Assembly (NCBI GenBank): GCA_003161435.1 | Contig: PMOS01000030.1 | Location: 1-64,000 of the forward strand | From: Vulcanimicrobiota bacterium | GTDB lineage: Bacteria > Vulcanimicrobiota > Vulcanimicrobiia > Vulcanimicrobiales > Vulcanimicrobiaceae | DNA length: 64,000 nucleotides | Direction of reading: 5' to 3' | Shown here: piece by piece, positions 26,260-35,184 of the stretch | How positions within the stretch are numbered: the stretch's first letter is position 1 | How the letters are laid out: each line of letters opens with the position of its first letter | Position numbers and translations under genes: made by a program | The notes under the pieces: generated by a model | What the model was told of the DNA's origin: nothing | What the model saw: the letters and a program-made list of their open reading frames with translations, nothing else | The model's database searches: none

Positions 26260-26841
26260 TCAGGCTTGGAGCGCCGCCGTCACGACGGATCCGGCCAGTT
26301 GCGGTAGCGGGATCGGTTCGTGCGGTGGCCCACCGTCCGCCTCGATCGGGCGCTCGTACCAGCCGACGTCGTGCCAGACGCCAAACTTGTGGCCCGGGTC
26401 CCGGAAGACGCCGACGATGGTGAACCCGACCGACCGGTGGAGTGAGACCGACGGAGCGTTGGGCAGGGTGATCCCCGCGAACGCGCGGTGAAAGCCCTGC
26501 GCTTCGAGGATGCGAAACAGCGCGCGATACAGCGCGCCGCCGATGCCGCGGCCGCGTGCTGTCTCGCGCACGTACGCGGTGACCTCGACCGACCAGCGGT
26601 ACGCTGCGCGCTCGCGCCATCGGCCGGCGTACGTGTAGCCGAGCACGGCACCGTCACCATCGGCGACGACCCACGGATACGTCACCAGCGTCTTCTCGAT
26701 GCGCCCGCGCATCTCGCCGGCGGTCGGCGCGACCTCTTCGAACGAGATCGCCGTCGACTGCACGATCGGCGCGTAGATCTCGGCGATCGCACCCGCGTCG
26801 GCGGCGGTCGCCAGACGCAGGCGCGGTTCCGAGCTCGACAT
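26260..26841 (-). CDS. GNAT N-acetyltransferase, phosphinothricin-acetyltransferase-like
   Basis: 193 residues; ATG at 26841. The acyl-CoA-binding motif is VRETARGRGIGGALY (about residues 88-102) and the family pattern IYAPIVQSTAISFEE at the N-terminus plus FRDPGHKFGVWHDVGWYER at the C-terminus matches the Pat/Bar/YncA group, which acetylate amino-acid analogues such as phosphinothricin or methionine sulfone. It is last in the padR-fad operon, 16 bases after fadA, so co-transcription is likely, though a link to fatty-acid breakdown is not evident. Confidence 0.85.
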   Translation of the reverse strand: MSSSEPRLRLATAADAGAIAEIYAPIVQSTAISFEEVAPTAGEMRGRIEKTLVTYPWVVADGDGAVLGYTYAGRWRERAAYRWSVEVTAYVRETARGRGIGGALYRALFRILEAQGFHRAFAGITLPNAPSVSLHRSVGFTIVGVFRDPGHKFGVWHDVGWYERPIEADGGPPHEPIPLPQLAGSVVTAALQA

Positions 26842-26857
26842 TGCGGCAGCTGCCGGC

Positions 26858-28045
26858 CTAGTTGAGGTTGACCTCGAAGAGGCCGGCGGCACCCATTCCG
26901 CCGCCGACGCACATCGTGATCACGACGTACTTCTCGCCGCGACGTTTGCCTTCGATCAACGCGTGCATCACCATGCGCGCACCGCTCACGCCGTACGGAT
27001 GGCCGACCGAGATCGCGCCGCCGTCGACGTTGAGCTTCTCGTTCGGGATGCCGAGCGTGTCGCGGCAATAGATCGTCTGCACCGCGAACGCTTCGTTGAG
27101 CTCCCACAGGCCGATGTCGTCGACGGTCAGGCCGTGGCGCTTGAGCAGATCGGGCACCGCGAACACGGGACCGATCCCCATCTCGCCAGGATCGCAGCCG
27201 CGCACGACCAGCCCGCGATAGAACCCGAGCGGCTGAATTCCGCGCGAGCGCGCTTCGTCGGCATCCATCACGACCACCGCAGCAGCGCCGTCGCTGAGCT
27301 GCGATGAGTTGCCGGCGGTGATCGAGGAGTCTTTCGAGAGCACGCCCTTCAACGAAAGCAGCCCTTCGAGCGTGGTGTCGGGGCGATTGCCCTCGTCCTT
27401 GGTCAGCGTCACCGACTCTTCGCGGTAGGCTTTGGTCTCTCTGTCCTGCTCGTACTTCCAAGTGGGCAGCGGGACGATCTCGGCGTCGAACCGGCCCGCT
27501 TCTTGCGCTGCGGCGGTGCGCTGCTGCGACTGGAGCGAGTACTCGTCTTGCGCTTGGCGCGAGACGTTGTACTTCTTGGCCACGAAGTCGGCCGTCTGCA
27601 GCATCGGCATGTAGAGGCTGGGCTCGTGGCGCAGCGCCCACTCCTCGGTGAACTCGTGCATGTTCATGTCGTTCTGCACGAGCGAGATCGACTCGACGCC
27701 GGCGGCGACCATTACCTTTGCGCCGTCGACGATCACGCGATGCGACGCGCTCGAGATCGCCTGCAGCCCCGACGCGCAGTAGCGGTTGATCGTCGTCCCC
27801 GCGACACTGCGCGGAAGTCCCGCTCGCAGCGCGGCAACGCGCCCGATGTTGTGACCGGTCGCGCCTTCGGGCAAGCCGGTGCCGACGACGACGTCCTCGA
27901 CCTCGGCCGGATCGACGCCGGCGCGCTCGATCGCGTTGGAGATGGCGTGGCCCGCCATCGTCGCGCCGTGGGTTTGGTTGAAAGCGCCGCGGAACGCTTT
28001 GCCGATCGGCGTGCGCGCGGCCGAGACGATTGCCGCCTCAGGCAT
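26858..28045 (-). CDS. fadA: Acetyl-CoA acyltransferase (thiolase)
   Basis: 395 residues. Nucleophile Cys90 in [11 protein letters not shown], the [11 protein letters not shown] histidine and the second Cys in [10 protein letters not shown] are all present, as is WELNEAFA. It performs thiolytic cleavage of 3-ketoacyl-CoA. ATG at 28045 overlaps the 3' end of fadJ by 8 bases. The order fadJ-fadA matches the usual beta-oxidation multienzyme pair. Confidence 0.92.
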   Translation of the reverse strand: MPEAAIVSAARTPIGKAFRGAFNQTHGATMAGHAISNAIERAGVDPAEVEDVVVGTGLPEGATGHNIGRVAALRAGLPRSVAGTTINRYCASGLQAISSASHRVIVDGAKVMVAAGVESISLVQNDMNMHEFTEEWALRHEPSLYMPMLQTADFVAKKYNVSRQAQDEYSLQSQQRTAAAQEAGRFDAEIVPLPTWKYEQDRETKAYREESVTLTKDEGNRPDTTLEGLLSLKGVLSKDSSITAGNSSQLSDGAAAVVVMDADEARSRGIQPLGFYRGLVVRGCDPGEMGIGPVFAVPDLLKRHGLTVDDIGLWELNEAFAVQTIYCRDTLGIPNEKLNVDGGAISVGHPYGVSGARMVMHALIEGKRRGEKYVVITMCVGGGMGAAGLFEVNLN

Positions 28046-30104
28046 GAGTCAACTCCTTGGTTTCCGTTTTGGTGAAGCCAGGGTTCTTGTCACCCTGAGC
28101 TTGTCGAAGGGCCGCCTCGTTTTCCGCGTACCACATCGGTCCGCCGTGGTGCGGCGGGAAGCCGTAGCCGTAGATCCAGACGATGTCGACGTCACCTGGT
28201 CGCAGCGCGATCCCGGTGCGCACGAGCTCGGCGCCGCTGTCGGCCAGCGCGCGCGTGCAGCGCGCGATGATCTCGTCGTCGGTCAGGTCGGGATGCTGCG
28301 CGATGCCGGCGTCCTTCGCGAGCTGCGCGATGAGCTGCTCGACTTCGGGATCGGGGATCGGCTGACGGCCTTTGCCGACCGCCTTGTCGTACTTGAAGAA
28401 GCCTTTGCCGCTCTTCTGCCCCAACCGGCCCTGCTCGACGAGCTTGGCGATGATCGGGATGCGGCCGAGCGGCGCACCGTGCTCCGACTGCGAGATGAAG
28501 TTGTAGACGTCGAGCCCCGACAGGTCGGCGACCGCGAACGGTCCCATCGCGAAGCCGAACTTGTTCTTGATCACGTCGTCGATGCGCGACGGGCTGACGC
28601 CCTCTTCGGCCATCTGCACGGCCTCGGCCTCATAGGCGAACAGCATCCGGTTCCCGATGAACCCGAAGGCATTGCCCGACACGACCGCGACCTTGCGCAG
28701 CTTCTTGCCCAGCACGATTCCGGTCGTCAGCGTCTGCGCCGACGTCGCTTTGCCGCGCACGATCTCGAGCAGCTTCATGATGTTGGCCGGCGCGAAAAAG
28801 TGCAATCCGAGCACCTGCTCGGGGCGCTTGGTCGCCGAGGCGATCTCGTCGATGTCGAGCGTCGAGGTGTTCGACGCGAGGATGCACGACGGTTTGGTCG
28901 CCGCGTCGAGCTTGGCGAAGACGTCCTGCTTCACCGGCATCGACTCGAACACGGCTTCGACGACAATGTCGACGTCGCCGAGCTCGGCGTAATCGGTTTC
29001 GTACGAGATCGAGTTGGCGCGCTTCCACGCATCCTCTTGCGTCAAGCGTCCCTTGTCGACCTGATACTTGAACATCCCGAAGACCATCTCGCGCGACTTC
29101 TCGACCGCTTCGTCCTTGGTCTCGATCACCGTCACGGGGATCCCGGCCTCGGCGAACACGATTGCGATCCCGGTGCCCATCGTGCCGGCGCCGATGACGG
29201 CAGCCTTCTTGATCTCGAGCGGCTCGGTCTTGGGCAGACCCGGGACCTTGGACAGTTCGCGTTCGGCGAAGAAGACGTGGCGAAGCGCCGCCGATGGCTT
29301 GGACTGCACGAGTTCCATGAACAGGCGCAGCTCGCGCGCCCATCCGCGCTCGAACGGCAGCTCGATCGCGGCTTGGACGGCATCGATCAGCTTGTGCGCG
29401 GCGTAGCCGCCGTTCTCTTCGGTCGGCACCATCATGTGCGCCTGCGCGACGACGAACGGCGTCGCGAACAGGCCCAGGTTGGCGACGCCCAGCTCGGCCT
29501 TGATCTGCGAGAGCCGGCGCTTGGGCTTGGCTGCGAACCCCTTCGCGGCTTCGACGGCATCGGCGTCGACGACGGCATCGAGGATGCCCTTTTTCTGCGC
29601 GTCGGGAGCCTTGACCATATCGCCCTTGAGCATCATCTGCAGCGCATCGTTCGCGCCGATCAGGCGCGGCAAGCGTTGCGTACCGCCGGCGCCCGGCAGC
29701 AGACCGAGCTTGATCTCGGGCAGGCCGACGCGCGACTTCGACGTCGCGACGCGATAGTCGCAGGCCAGCGCGAGCTCGAAGCCGCCGCCTAGCGCGTTGC
29801 CGTCGATCGCGGCGACGAACGTCTTGTCACTGCGCTCGACCGCTTCGATCACGTCGCGGATCGTCTTCTTGCCGTCGGGCGGCGTCGAGAAATCGTTGAC
29901 GTCGGCGCCGCCGCTGAACATGCCGTTCGCACCGGTGAAGATCACCGTCGAGACCGCCGGATCGGCGGCCGCCGCCTCGACGGCGGGGAGGAGCTCGGCA
30001 CACATTGCGTAGCCGAGAGCGTTCACGGGAGGATTGTCGAGCGTGAGCACGCGGATCCCGTCGCCGAGGTCCTCGCTCTTCACGCGCTGATTGTTGCTGT
30101 TCAT
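28038..30104 (-). CDS. fadJ: Enoyl-CoA hydratase / 3-hydroxyacyl-CoA dehydrogenase
   Basis: 688 residues. N-terminal crotonase domain (about 15-190) with [13 protein letters not shown] (oxyanion hole) and [18 protein letters not shown] (catalytic Glu); Rossmann domain from about residue 300 ([14 protein letters not shown]); catalytic histidine in [17 protein letters not shown]; two C-terminal 3HCDH domains with GFIGNRM. The extreme C-terminus is odd: after [11 protein letters not shown] the frame reads through a REP-like repeat (LRQAQGD) and ends with a short charged tail, so the usual end of the second 3HCDH domain appears replaced. ATG at 30104, 22 bases after the upstream small secreted gene. 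Confidence 0.92.
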   Translation of the reverse strand: MNSNNQRVKSEDLGDGIRVLTLDNPPVNALGYAMCAELLPAVEAAAADPAVSTVIFTGANGMFSGGADVNDFSTPPDGKKTIRDVIEAVERSDKTFVAAIDGNALGGGFELALACDYRVATSKSRVGLPEIKLGLLPGAGGTQRLPRLIGANDALQMMLKGDMVKAPDAQKKGILDAVVDADAVEAAKGFAAKPKRRLSQIKAELGVANLGLFATPFVVAQAHMMVPTEENGGYAAHKLIDAVQAAIELPFERGWARELRLFMELVQSKPSAALRHVFFAERELSKVPGLPKTEPLEIKKAAVIGAGTMGTGIAIVFAEAGIPVTVIETKDEAVEKSREMVFGMFKYQVDKGRLTQEDAWKRANSISYETDYAELGDVDIVVEAVFESMPVKQDVFAKLDAATKPSCILASNTSTLDIDEIASATKRPEQVLGLHFFAPANIMKLLEIVRGKATSAQTLTTGIVLGKKLRKVAVVSGNAFGFIGNRMLFAYEAEAVQMAEEGVSPSRIDDVIKNKFGFAMGPFAVADLSGLDVYNFISQSEHGAPLGRIPIIAKLVEQGRLGQKSGKGFFKYDKAVGKGRQPIPDPEVEQLIAQLAKDAGIAQHPDLTDDEIIARCTRALADSGAELVRTGIALRPGDVDIVWIYGYGFPPHHGGPMWYAENEAALRQAQGDKNPGFTKTETKELTHA
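28089..28110 (-). repeat. REP-like element inside the fadJ reading frame
   Basis: On the minus strand this reads CCTTCGACAAGCTCAGG followed by GTGAC and is translated in frame as LRQAQGD. It matches the copy at 14272-14293 with one mismatch. Such repeats are normally intergenic; here it forms part of the C-terminal coding sequence. Confidence 0.7.
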
Positions 30105-30126
30105 CGCCGTCTTTCGAGAAGGGTGG

Positions 30127-30543
30127 TTATCTCGTGCAGATCCACACGGCCGGCTGGCTTTTCGGATTCCAGACGAACCGGATGCTGCTACGTCCGGCGC
30201 GGTTCGCGCCGTACTGCGCCTGCGCCGTGTTGAAAGGTTGTCCCGAGAATTTCAGGTGATCGCCGCTGCCCGACCAGCTGCCGGCTGCCCATTTGATCCC
30301 CGAGGCCGAGTAGTGTCCGGGCGTGACGACCATCGTGCCGAGGAGGATCGTCTGGTCGGTGTGCATCACGCTGATCGTTCGGCAGGCGTAGCTGCCGCTC
30401 GGCGTTCCCGGGCGCGGCGAGAATGTGCTCGCCAAGGCCGACATGCCCGCATCGTACGCCGAATTGGCCAGGGCCTGTCGCGTGTCGCTCGCGACCACGC
30501 CCGCGACGAGCACCAACGCGAGGCACGATGCCGGGATGCGCAT
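30127..30543 (-). CDS. Small secreted protein within the fad operon
   Basis: 138 residues; ATG at 30543, 5 bases after the stop of fadE. Signal peptide with likely cleavage after ALA (about residue 26). The mature part has two Cys (YACRTISVM and the C-terminal VWICTR) that could form a disulfide, and many Ser/Gly/Trp residues. No family recognised. Position between fadE and fadJ is unusual for a secreted protein. Confidence 0.65.
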   Translation of the reverse strand: MRIPASCLALVLVAGVVASDTRQALANSAYDAGMSALASTFSPRPGTPSGSYACRTISVMHTDQTILLGTMVVTPGHYSASGIKWAAGSWSGSGDHLKFSGQPFNTAQAQYGANRAGRSSIRFVWNPKSQPAVWICTR

Positions 30544-30548
30544 CACCG

Positions 30549-32369
30549 TCAGGCGGTCGCCAGAGCGCGGCGCTCGACATCGAACATGTCGTCGCTGCCG
30601 GCCATCACGTCGCCGGAACCCTCGACGATCTGCTTCTGCAGCCACGCCGACTGCGACAGGACGTTGTGCGCGTAGAACGTCGCCGTTTGGATCTTCGCGG
30701 TGTAGAACGGATCGTTGTCGCCCGCCGCGAGTTTTTCGGCGGCGATCTTCGCGCCGCGGAACAACTGCCAACCGCCGGCTACGACACCGAAGAAGTTCAG
30801 GAACGGCACCGAGTTCGCGAAGGCTTTGTGCAAGTCACCCATCGCGGTCATACCGATGAACTGCGCCGTGTCGCCCAGCGCTTTGGTCGCCTCAGCCAGC
30901 GGCTGCGCCAGCGCTTTCACCTCGGCGTTGTCGGACGCTTCGAGTTCCTTGGCGAACTTGCCGATCTGCTTGAGAATCTTGGTCGCGCTTGCGCCCATGT
31001 CGCGAACGAGCTTGCGCCCGACCAGGTCGAGCGCCTGGATCCCGGTCGTGCCTTCGTAGATCGTCGTGATGCGCACGTCGCGGTACTGCTGCGCGATCCC
31101 CGTATCCTCGACGAAGCCCATCCCGCCGAAAACCTGCAACGCGGTCGAGCACACGTCGATACCGCGCTCGGTGAGCCAGCCCTTGACGATCGGAATCATG
31201 AACTCGACGAACGCCTTGTGCTCCTTGCGCACGGCTTCGTCTTCCGACTTGTGGGCGTAGTCCAGCGAGGCCGCGGTGACGTAGGCGAGCGCGCGCATCG
31301 CCTCGATGTTGGCCTTGCACCACAGCAGCATGCGCCGCACGTCGGGATGCTTGATGATCGCGACGGGTTTGGGGTCGCGCGACGCCGCGTCGCGGAACTG
31401 GATGCGCTCCTTGGCGTACTCGACCGCGTGCTGGTAGGCGCGATCCGCGATCGCGAGTCCCTGGACGCCGACCGAGAAACGCGCCGCATTCATCATGACG
31501 AACATGTACTCGAGGCCGCGGTTCGCCTCACCGACCAAGTAACCGAGCGCGCCTTGGCCGCCATCGCCGTAGACGAGCGTGCAAGTCGGGTTCGCGTTGA
31601 TCCCGAGCTTGTGCTCGATCCCGGCGCAGACGACGTCGTTGCGCGCGCCGAGCGACCCGTCCGCGTTCACCAGCACCTTGGGCACGATGAACATCGAGAT
31701 GCCCTTCGTCCCCTCGGGCGCGCCGGGAAGGCGCGCGAGCACCAAGTGGATGATGTTCGGCGCCATGTCGTGCTCGCCGAACGTGATGAAGATCTTCTGG
31801 CCCTTGATGCGATAGCCGTCGCCCTCGGGCGTCGCAGTCGTGCGGACCTGCGCGAGATCCGAGCCGGCTTGCGGCTCCGTCAAGCACATCGTTCCGGTCC
31901 ACTCGCCGCTCACCAGCTTCGGAATGTAGGTCTGCTTCTGCGCGTCGCTGCCGAACTGCTCGATCGCTTCGATCGCGCCTTGGTTGAGCAGCGGGCCGTT
32001 GGCGAAGCCCATGTTCGACGCGTTCCACATCTCGAGCGTCGGCCCGAGCATGAGCTGCGGCAACCCTTGGCCACCGTACTCGGCGGCAACCGGCAGACCG
32101 ATCCAGCCCGCTTGCGCGAACTGGTGGTACGCTTCTTTGAATCCCTTGGGCGTGGTGACCTCACCGTCATGCCACGTGCAGCCCTCTTTGTCGCCGCTCT
32201 GATTGAGCGGCGAGAGAACTTCGGTCGCAAACGTCGACGCTTCGTCGAGGATCGCGTCGAGGACATCGGTCGTGTCCTCGTAGCCCGGAAGCTTGGCGAT
32301 CTCGTCGACGCCGGCCAGCTCGCGCAAAACGAACTGCATGTCGCGCAACGGCGCGCGGTAAGTGCTCAT
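30549..32369 (-). CDS. fadE: Acyl-CoA dehydrogenase (long form, C-terminal AcDH domain)
   Basis: 606 residues. ATG at 32369 overlaps the padR stop by 4 bases. Conserved points: MCLTEPQAGSDLAQVRT (FAD/substrate), KIFITFGEHD, catalytic Glu in ITTIYEGTTGIQALDL, and a C-terminal acetyl-CoA-dehydrogenase-like extension of about 120 residues ending in FDVERRALATA. It oxidises acyl-CoA to trans-2-enoyl-CoA with electron-transfer flavoprotein as acceptor; no ETF gene is in the window. The length matches the DmdC/AidB-like long ACADs rather than E. coli FadE. Confidence 0.9.
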   Translation of the reverse strand: MSTYRAPLRDMQFVLRELAGVDEIAKLPGYEDTTDVLDAILDEASTFATEVLSPLNQSGDKEGCTWHDGEVTTPKGFKEAYHQFAQAGWIGLPVAAEYGGQGLPQLMLGPTLEMWNASNMGFANGPLLNQGAIEAIEQFGSDAQKQTYIPKLVSGEWTGTMCLTEPQAGSDLAQVRTTATPEGDGYRIKGQKIFITFGEHDMAPNIIHLVLARLPGAPEGTKGISMFIVPKVLVNADGSLGARNDVVCAGIEHKLGINANPTCTLVYGDGGQGALGYLVGEANRGLEYMFVMMNAARFSVGVQGLAIADRAYQHAVEYAKERIQFRDAASRDPKPVAIIKHPDVRRMLLWCKANIEAMRALAYVTAASLDYAHKSEDEAVRKEHKAFVEFMIPIVKGWLTERGIDVCSTALQVFGGMGFVEDTGIAQQYRDVRITTIYEGTTGIQALDLVGRKLVRDMGASATKILKQIGKFAKELEASDNAEVKALAQPLAEATKALGDTAQFIGMTAMGDLHKAFANSVPFLNFFGVVAGGWQLFRGAKIAAEKLAAGDNDPFYTAKIQTATFYAHNVLSQSAWLQKQIVEGSGDVMAGSDDMFDVERRALATA

Positions 32370-32812
32370 GACGTCTCTCCGTACATTTCGCGACGGAGTC
32401 GTTGCATCGCCGCGATGAGATTGGTAAGGTAGGGCCGCAGGTTGGTCTTGATGATCTCCAGCCGCTCTTCGCCGGGGACCGTGATGTGATAGAGCGTCGT
32501 ACCGCGCTTGGTGGATGCGTCGAGCTCGCCGCGGATGAAGCCGCGCTCCTCGAGCCGCCGGAGCAGCGGGTAGATCGTATTCGGATTGACCGGGAAGATG
32601 CCGCCAAGGGTGCCGATCCGCTGCATGAGCCCGTACCCGCTGTCGGGCTGGGCGTGCAGCAGTTGCAAAACGAGCGCGGGGAAGACCGTCTTCGTCTTGA
32701 CCTCTCCGGTGAAGACGCGGTCGCCCCACAGCTCGGTCGGGAATTCCGGCCGGCCGGACCCCGACACCGGCTCACCTCCGGCGAGCTCGGCAGCCCTTGA
32801 CCGCGTTGCCAT
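32366..32812 (-). CDS. PadR family transcriptional regulator
   Basis: 148 residues. Winged-helix PadR domain at about 40-125: FPALVLQLLHAQPDSGYGLMQRI, NPNTIYPLLRRLEERGFI (recognition helix and wing), YHITVPGEERL. The first ~35 residues are an extension without known fold. It heads the fadE-fadJ-fadA operon by ATGA overlap, so it probably regulates itself and fatty-acid breakdown, perhaps with acyl-CoA as ligand (inference). Its promoter places the transcription start at or next to the ATG (see the site at 32797-32847), giving a leaderless mRNA. Confidence 0.88.
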   Translation of the reverse strand: MATRSRAAELAGGEPVSGSGRPEFPTELWGDRVFTGEVKTKTVFPALVLQLLHAQPDSGYGLMQRIGTLGGIFPVNPNTIYPLLRRLEERGFIRGELDASTKRGTTLYHITVPGEERLEIIKTNLRPYLTNLIAAMQRLRREMYGETS

Positions 32813-32847
32813 GTATTATTTATAATAGGTTAAGGCTAACCCGTCAA
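32797..32847. promoter_or_regulatory. Overlapping divergent promoters with AT-rich palindromic operator
   Basis: Plus strand, towards the ligase: TTGACC (32797-32802), 18 bases, TATAAT (32821-32826). Minus strand, towards padR: TTGACG (32847-32842), 17 bases, TATAAA (32824-32819), then 6 bases to the ATG. Both -10 boxes lie in the inverted repeat TATTAT-AA-ATAATA (32814-32827), an AT island in GC-rich DNA. A further GGTTA/TAACC inverted repeat lies at 32828-32841. PadR proteins bind palindromes at -10 regions, so this is the likely operator. Confidence 0.75.
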
Positions 32848-32879
32848 GCACCCGACGGGACCCGGAGTACAGCACCAGG

Positions 32880-34646
32880 ATGAACGAGTTGCCGACGCTG
32901 CCGGCCTTCATCGCCGAGCACCTGGCCCGGCCGCGACCGACCGCGCTGGCCGAACGCCGGGGTGGCCGGACGACCTCGCTCAGCTCGGCCGACGCCCACC
33001 GGGCCGCGGCTGCGGTGGCGCGCGGCATACGAGGCCGAGGGATCGGCCGCGGCGACCGGGTCGCGATCCTCGCCAACAACCGGGTCGACTGGCTGCTCGC
33101 CGATTTCGGCATTCTGTATGCGGGCGGCGTGGTCGTCCCGATGTACCCGACCACGGCCGAGGATCAGCTCGCGTTCATCTTCGCCGACAGTGAGGCGAAG
33201 CTCGTCTTCGTCGACGACGACGCGGTGGCCGCCCGGTTGCGGGCCACCGTTCCGAACGCGCCGCCGATCGTCGTCTTCGACGGCGCGGGCGACGAAGGGT
33301 TCGAGGCGTTCGTGCGCAACGCGCCCGCGTCGGCCGACGACGACGGCGCGCTGGCATCGTATCGCGAGGGCATCGCGCTCGACGACCTGGCCGTCCTCAT
33401 CTACACGTCGGGGACGACCGGTCAGCCTAAGGGCGTCATGCTCTCGCACCGCAACCTGGTTTCCGATGTCACGAGCGCGTTCGATGCCGGCGTCACCGGA
33501 ATGCGCGAAGGCCAGATCGGGTTGTCCGTGCTGCCCTTCGCGCACATTTACGAGCACACCGACGCGCTGGGTTATCTTTCCAACGGGCTGGTCCACTACG
33601 TGACCACGCCTGACCGTTTGCTCGACGACATGCGCGCGATTCGGCCGGCCTACGTCGCCGTCGTTCCACGCATCTTCGAACGCCTCATCGCGGGCATCAT
33701 CGGCAGCGCGCGCGCGGCGGGCGGCCTGCGCCGCCGGCTCGTGCCCTGGGCGCTTAAAGTCGGCACCGAGTACGAACGTGCGGTACGCGACGGCCGCCCA
33801 AGCCTGCCGCTGCGATTGCAGCACGCCCTCGCGCACAAGCTCGTCCTGAGCAAGATTCCGGCGACGCTTGGCCTCGACCGGCTCGCGTACTTCGTGAGCG
33901 GCAGCGCGCCGTTGCACCGCGACACCGCGTTGACTCTGGCCGCAATGGGTTTCACCGTGCTCGAGGGCTACGGCTTGACCGAGACGTCGCCGGTCGTGAC
34001 GGTGAACCGCCCCACCGACAACGTGCTCGGGACGGTCGGGGTGCCCGTGCGCAACGTCGAGGTGAAGATCGCCGACGACGGCGAGGTGCTCGTCAAAGGT
34101 GCGAACGTCATGCTCGGCTACTATCATCTTCCGCCCGAAGAGCAGCCGTTCACGCCGGACGGCTGGTTCCAGACCGGCGACATTGGAACGCTCGACGAGC
34201 GCGGCCACCTGTCGATCACCGACCGCAAGAAGGAACTGTTCAAGACCAGCGGCGGCAAGTGGATCGCGCCGTCGCGCGTCGAAACCGCGATCAAACGCTC
34301 GATCTACATCGGTCAGGTGATGGTGTTCGGCAACAACGAGCCGCACCCGGCCGCGCTCGTCGCGCCGAACTGGGACCTCGTTCGCGCGAAGCTCGAATTG
34401 CCCACGACAATGGCCACCGCCGAGATGGCGCACGACTCGCGGGTTCGCGAGCTGATGCTGCGCGAGGTGCGCGCGCACACCGCGGATCTTGCCCGCTTCG
34501 AGCACGTCGAGCGCGTCGCGATCCTGCCGCGCGATCCGACCGTCGAAGACGGAGAGCTCTCGCCGACGCTCAAGCTCAAGCGGCGCGTCGTCGAGCAGCG
34601 CTATGCCGATCTGATGGCGCGAGCTTATGCCTTATCTGCCGACTGA
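32880..34646 (+). CDS. Long-chain-fatty-acid-CoA ligase (AMP-dependent)
   Basis: 588 residues. ANL motifs: IYTSGTTGQPKGVMLSHRN, EGYGLTETSPV, GWFQTGDIG and ITDRKKELFKTSGGKWIAPS, typical of the FadD15/long-chain group, with a C-terminal Lys in SPTLKLKRR in place of the strict GK motif, as usual in that group. Driven by a good divergent promoter facing padR, so fatty-acid activation and the fad operon are likely co-regulated. Unlike the ligase at 22990 it belongs to the long-chain subfamily. Confidence 0.9.
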   Translation: MNELPTLPAFIAEHLARPRPTALAERRGGRTTSLSSADAHRAAAAVARGIRGRGIGRGDRVAILANNRVDWLLADFGILYAGGVVVPMYPTTAEDQLAFIFADSEAKLVFVDDDAVAARLRATVPNAPPIVVFDGAGDEGFEAFVRNAPASADDDGALASYREGIALDDLAVLIYTSGTTGQPKGVMLSHRNLVSDVTSAFDAGVTGMREGQIGLSVLPFAHIYEHTDALGYLSNGLVHYVTTPDRLLDDMRAIRPAYVAVVPRIFERLIAGIIGSARAAGGLRRRLVPWALKVGTEYERAVRDGRPSLPLRLQHALAHKLVLSKIPATLGLDRLAYFVSGSAPLHRDTALTLAAMGFTVLEGYGLTETSPVVTVNRPTDNVLGTVGVPVRNVEVKIADDGEVLVKGANVMLGYYHLPPEEQPFTPDGWFQTGDIGTLDERGHLSITDRKKELFKTSGGKWIAPSRVETAIKRSIYIGQVMVFGNNEPHPAALVAPNWDLVRAKLELPTTMATAEMAHDSRVRELMLREVRAHTADLARFEHVERVAILPRDPTVEDGELSPTLKLKRRVVEQRYADLMARAYALSAD

Positions 34647-34680
34647 GCGACAGCCTGATTTCGGCGTGCACCCGAACGGG

Positions 34681-35184
34681 TTAGCTCTCGGGCTTGTCCT
34701 CGAGGATCAGCAGCGTTGACGTCCCGGTCGCGTAGATCTTGCCGTTCGCGTCGACCAGCTTCGCCTCCGATGTCGCCGTGCGGCGGCCGGCGTGCACGAC
34801 GTGCGCTTCGGCGAAGACCTTGGGGACGGCAGTCGTCACCGGGCGATGGAAGCGCGTGTGCAAGTCCATCGTCGTCGCCGCGCGTCCCGACGGCAACAGT
34901 GATTGCACGGAACTGCCGAGCGCGGTGTCGAGGAGGGTGGTAATGATCCCGCCGTGCACCGAGCCGATCAGGTTGTAGAGCTCCTCGCGCGGTACCATCG
35001 CGAACGTCACCTTGCCGCGTTCGACATGCTCGAGCGTGAACTGCATCCAGCGCATCAAGTTGGTCTGCGGCGTCTGGCCCTTCCTCATCAGCTCGAGCGC
35101 CTCGAGCCCGTCCATGTGGCGGAACACGTCCATCGCATGCGGGTAGATCTGGCCCGGGAGCACGCCGTCGCCGGGTGTCGTCAT
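34681..35184 (-). CDS. PaaI-type hotdog thioesterase
   Basis: 167 residues; ATG at 35184 overlaps the trxB stop by 4 bases. Hotdog signature LIGSVHGGIITTLLDTALGSSVQSLL (about residues 74-99) with the HGG motif, then DLHTRFHRPVTT and VDANGKIYATGTSTLLIL. Members hydrolyse acyl- or aryl-CoA thioesters. It faces the long-chain ligase tail to tail, and may recycle CoA, but its operon partner is trxB. Confidence 0.85.
   Translation of the reverse strand: MTTPGDGVLPGQIYPHAMDVFRHMDGLEALELMRKGQTPQTNLMRWMQFTLEHVERGKVTFAMVPREELYNLIGSVHGGIITTLLDTALGSSVQSLLPSGRAATTMDLHTRFHRPVTTAVPKVFAEAHVVHAGRRTATSEAKLVDANGKIYATGTSTLLILEDKPES

Noticed and set aside
27879..29792. Long plus-strand ORF opposite fadA and fadJ
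   Set aside because: Composition is that of a complementary-strand shadow (LRR, DRD, HRDR runs); fadJ on the other strand is full of conserved motifs.
30423..32432. Long plus-strand ORF opposite fadE
   Set aside because: Antisense shadow; no recognisable domain and no start signal.
32844..34505. Long minus-strand ORF opposite the long-chain acyl-CoA ligase
   Set aside because: Antisense shadow of the ligase, whose ANL motifs are intact.
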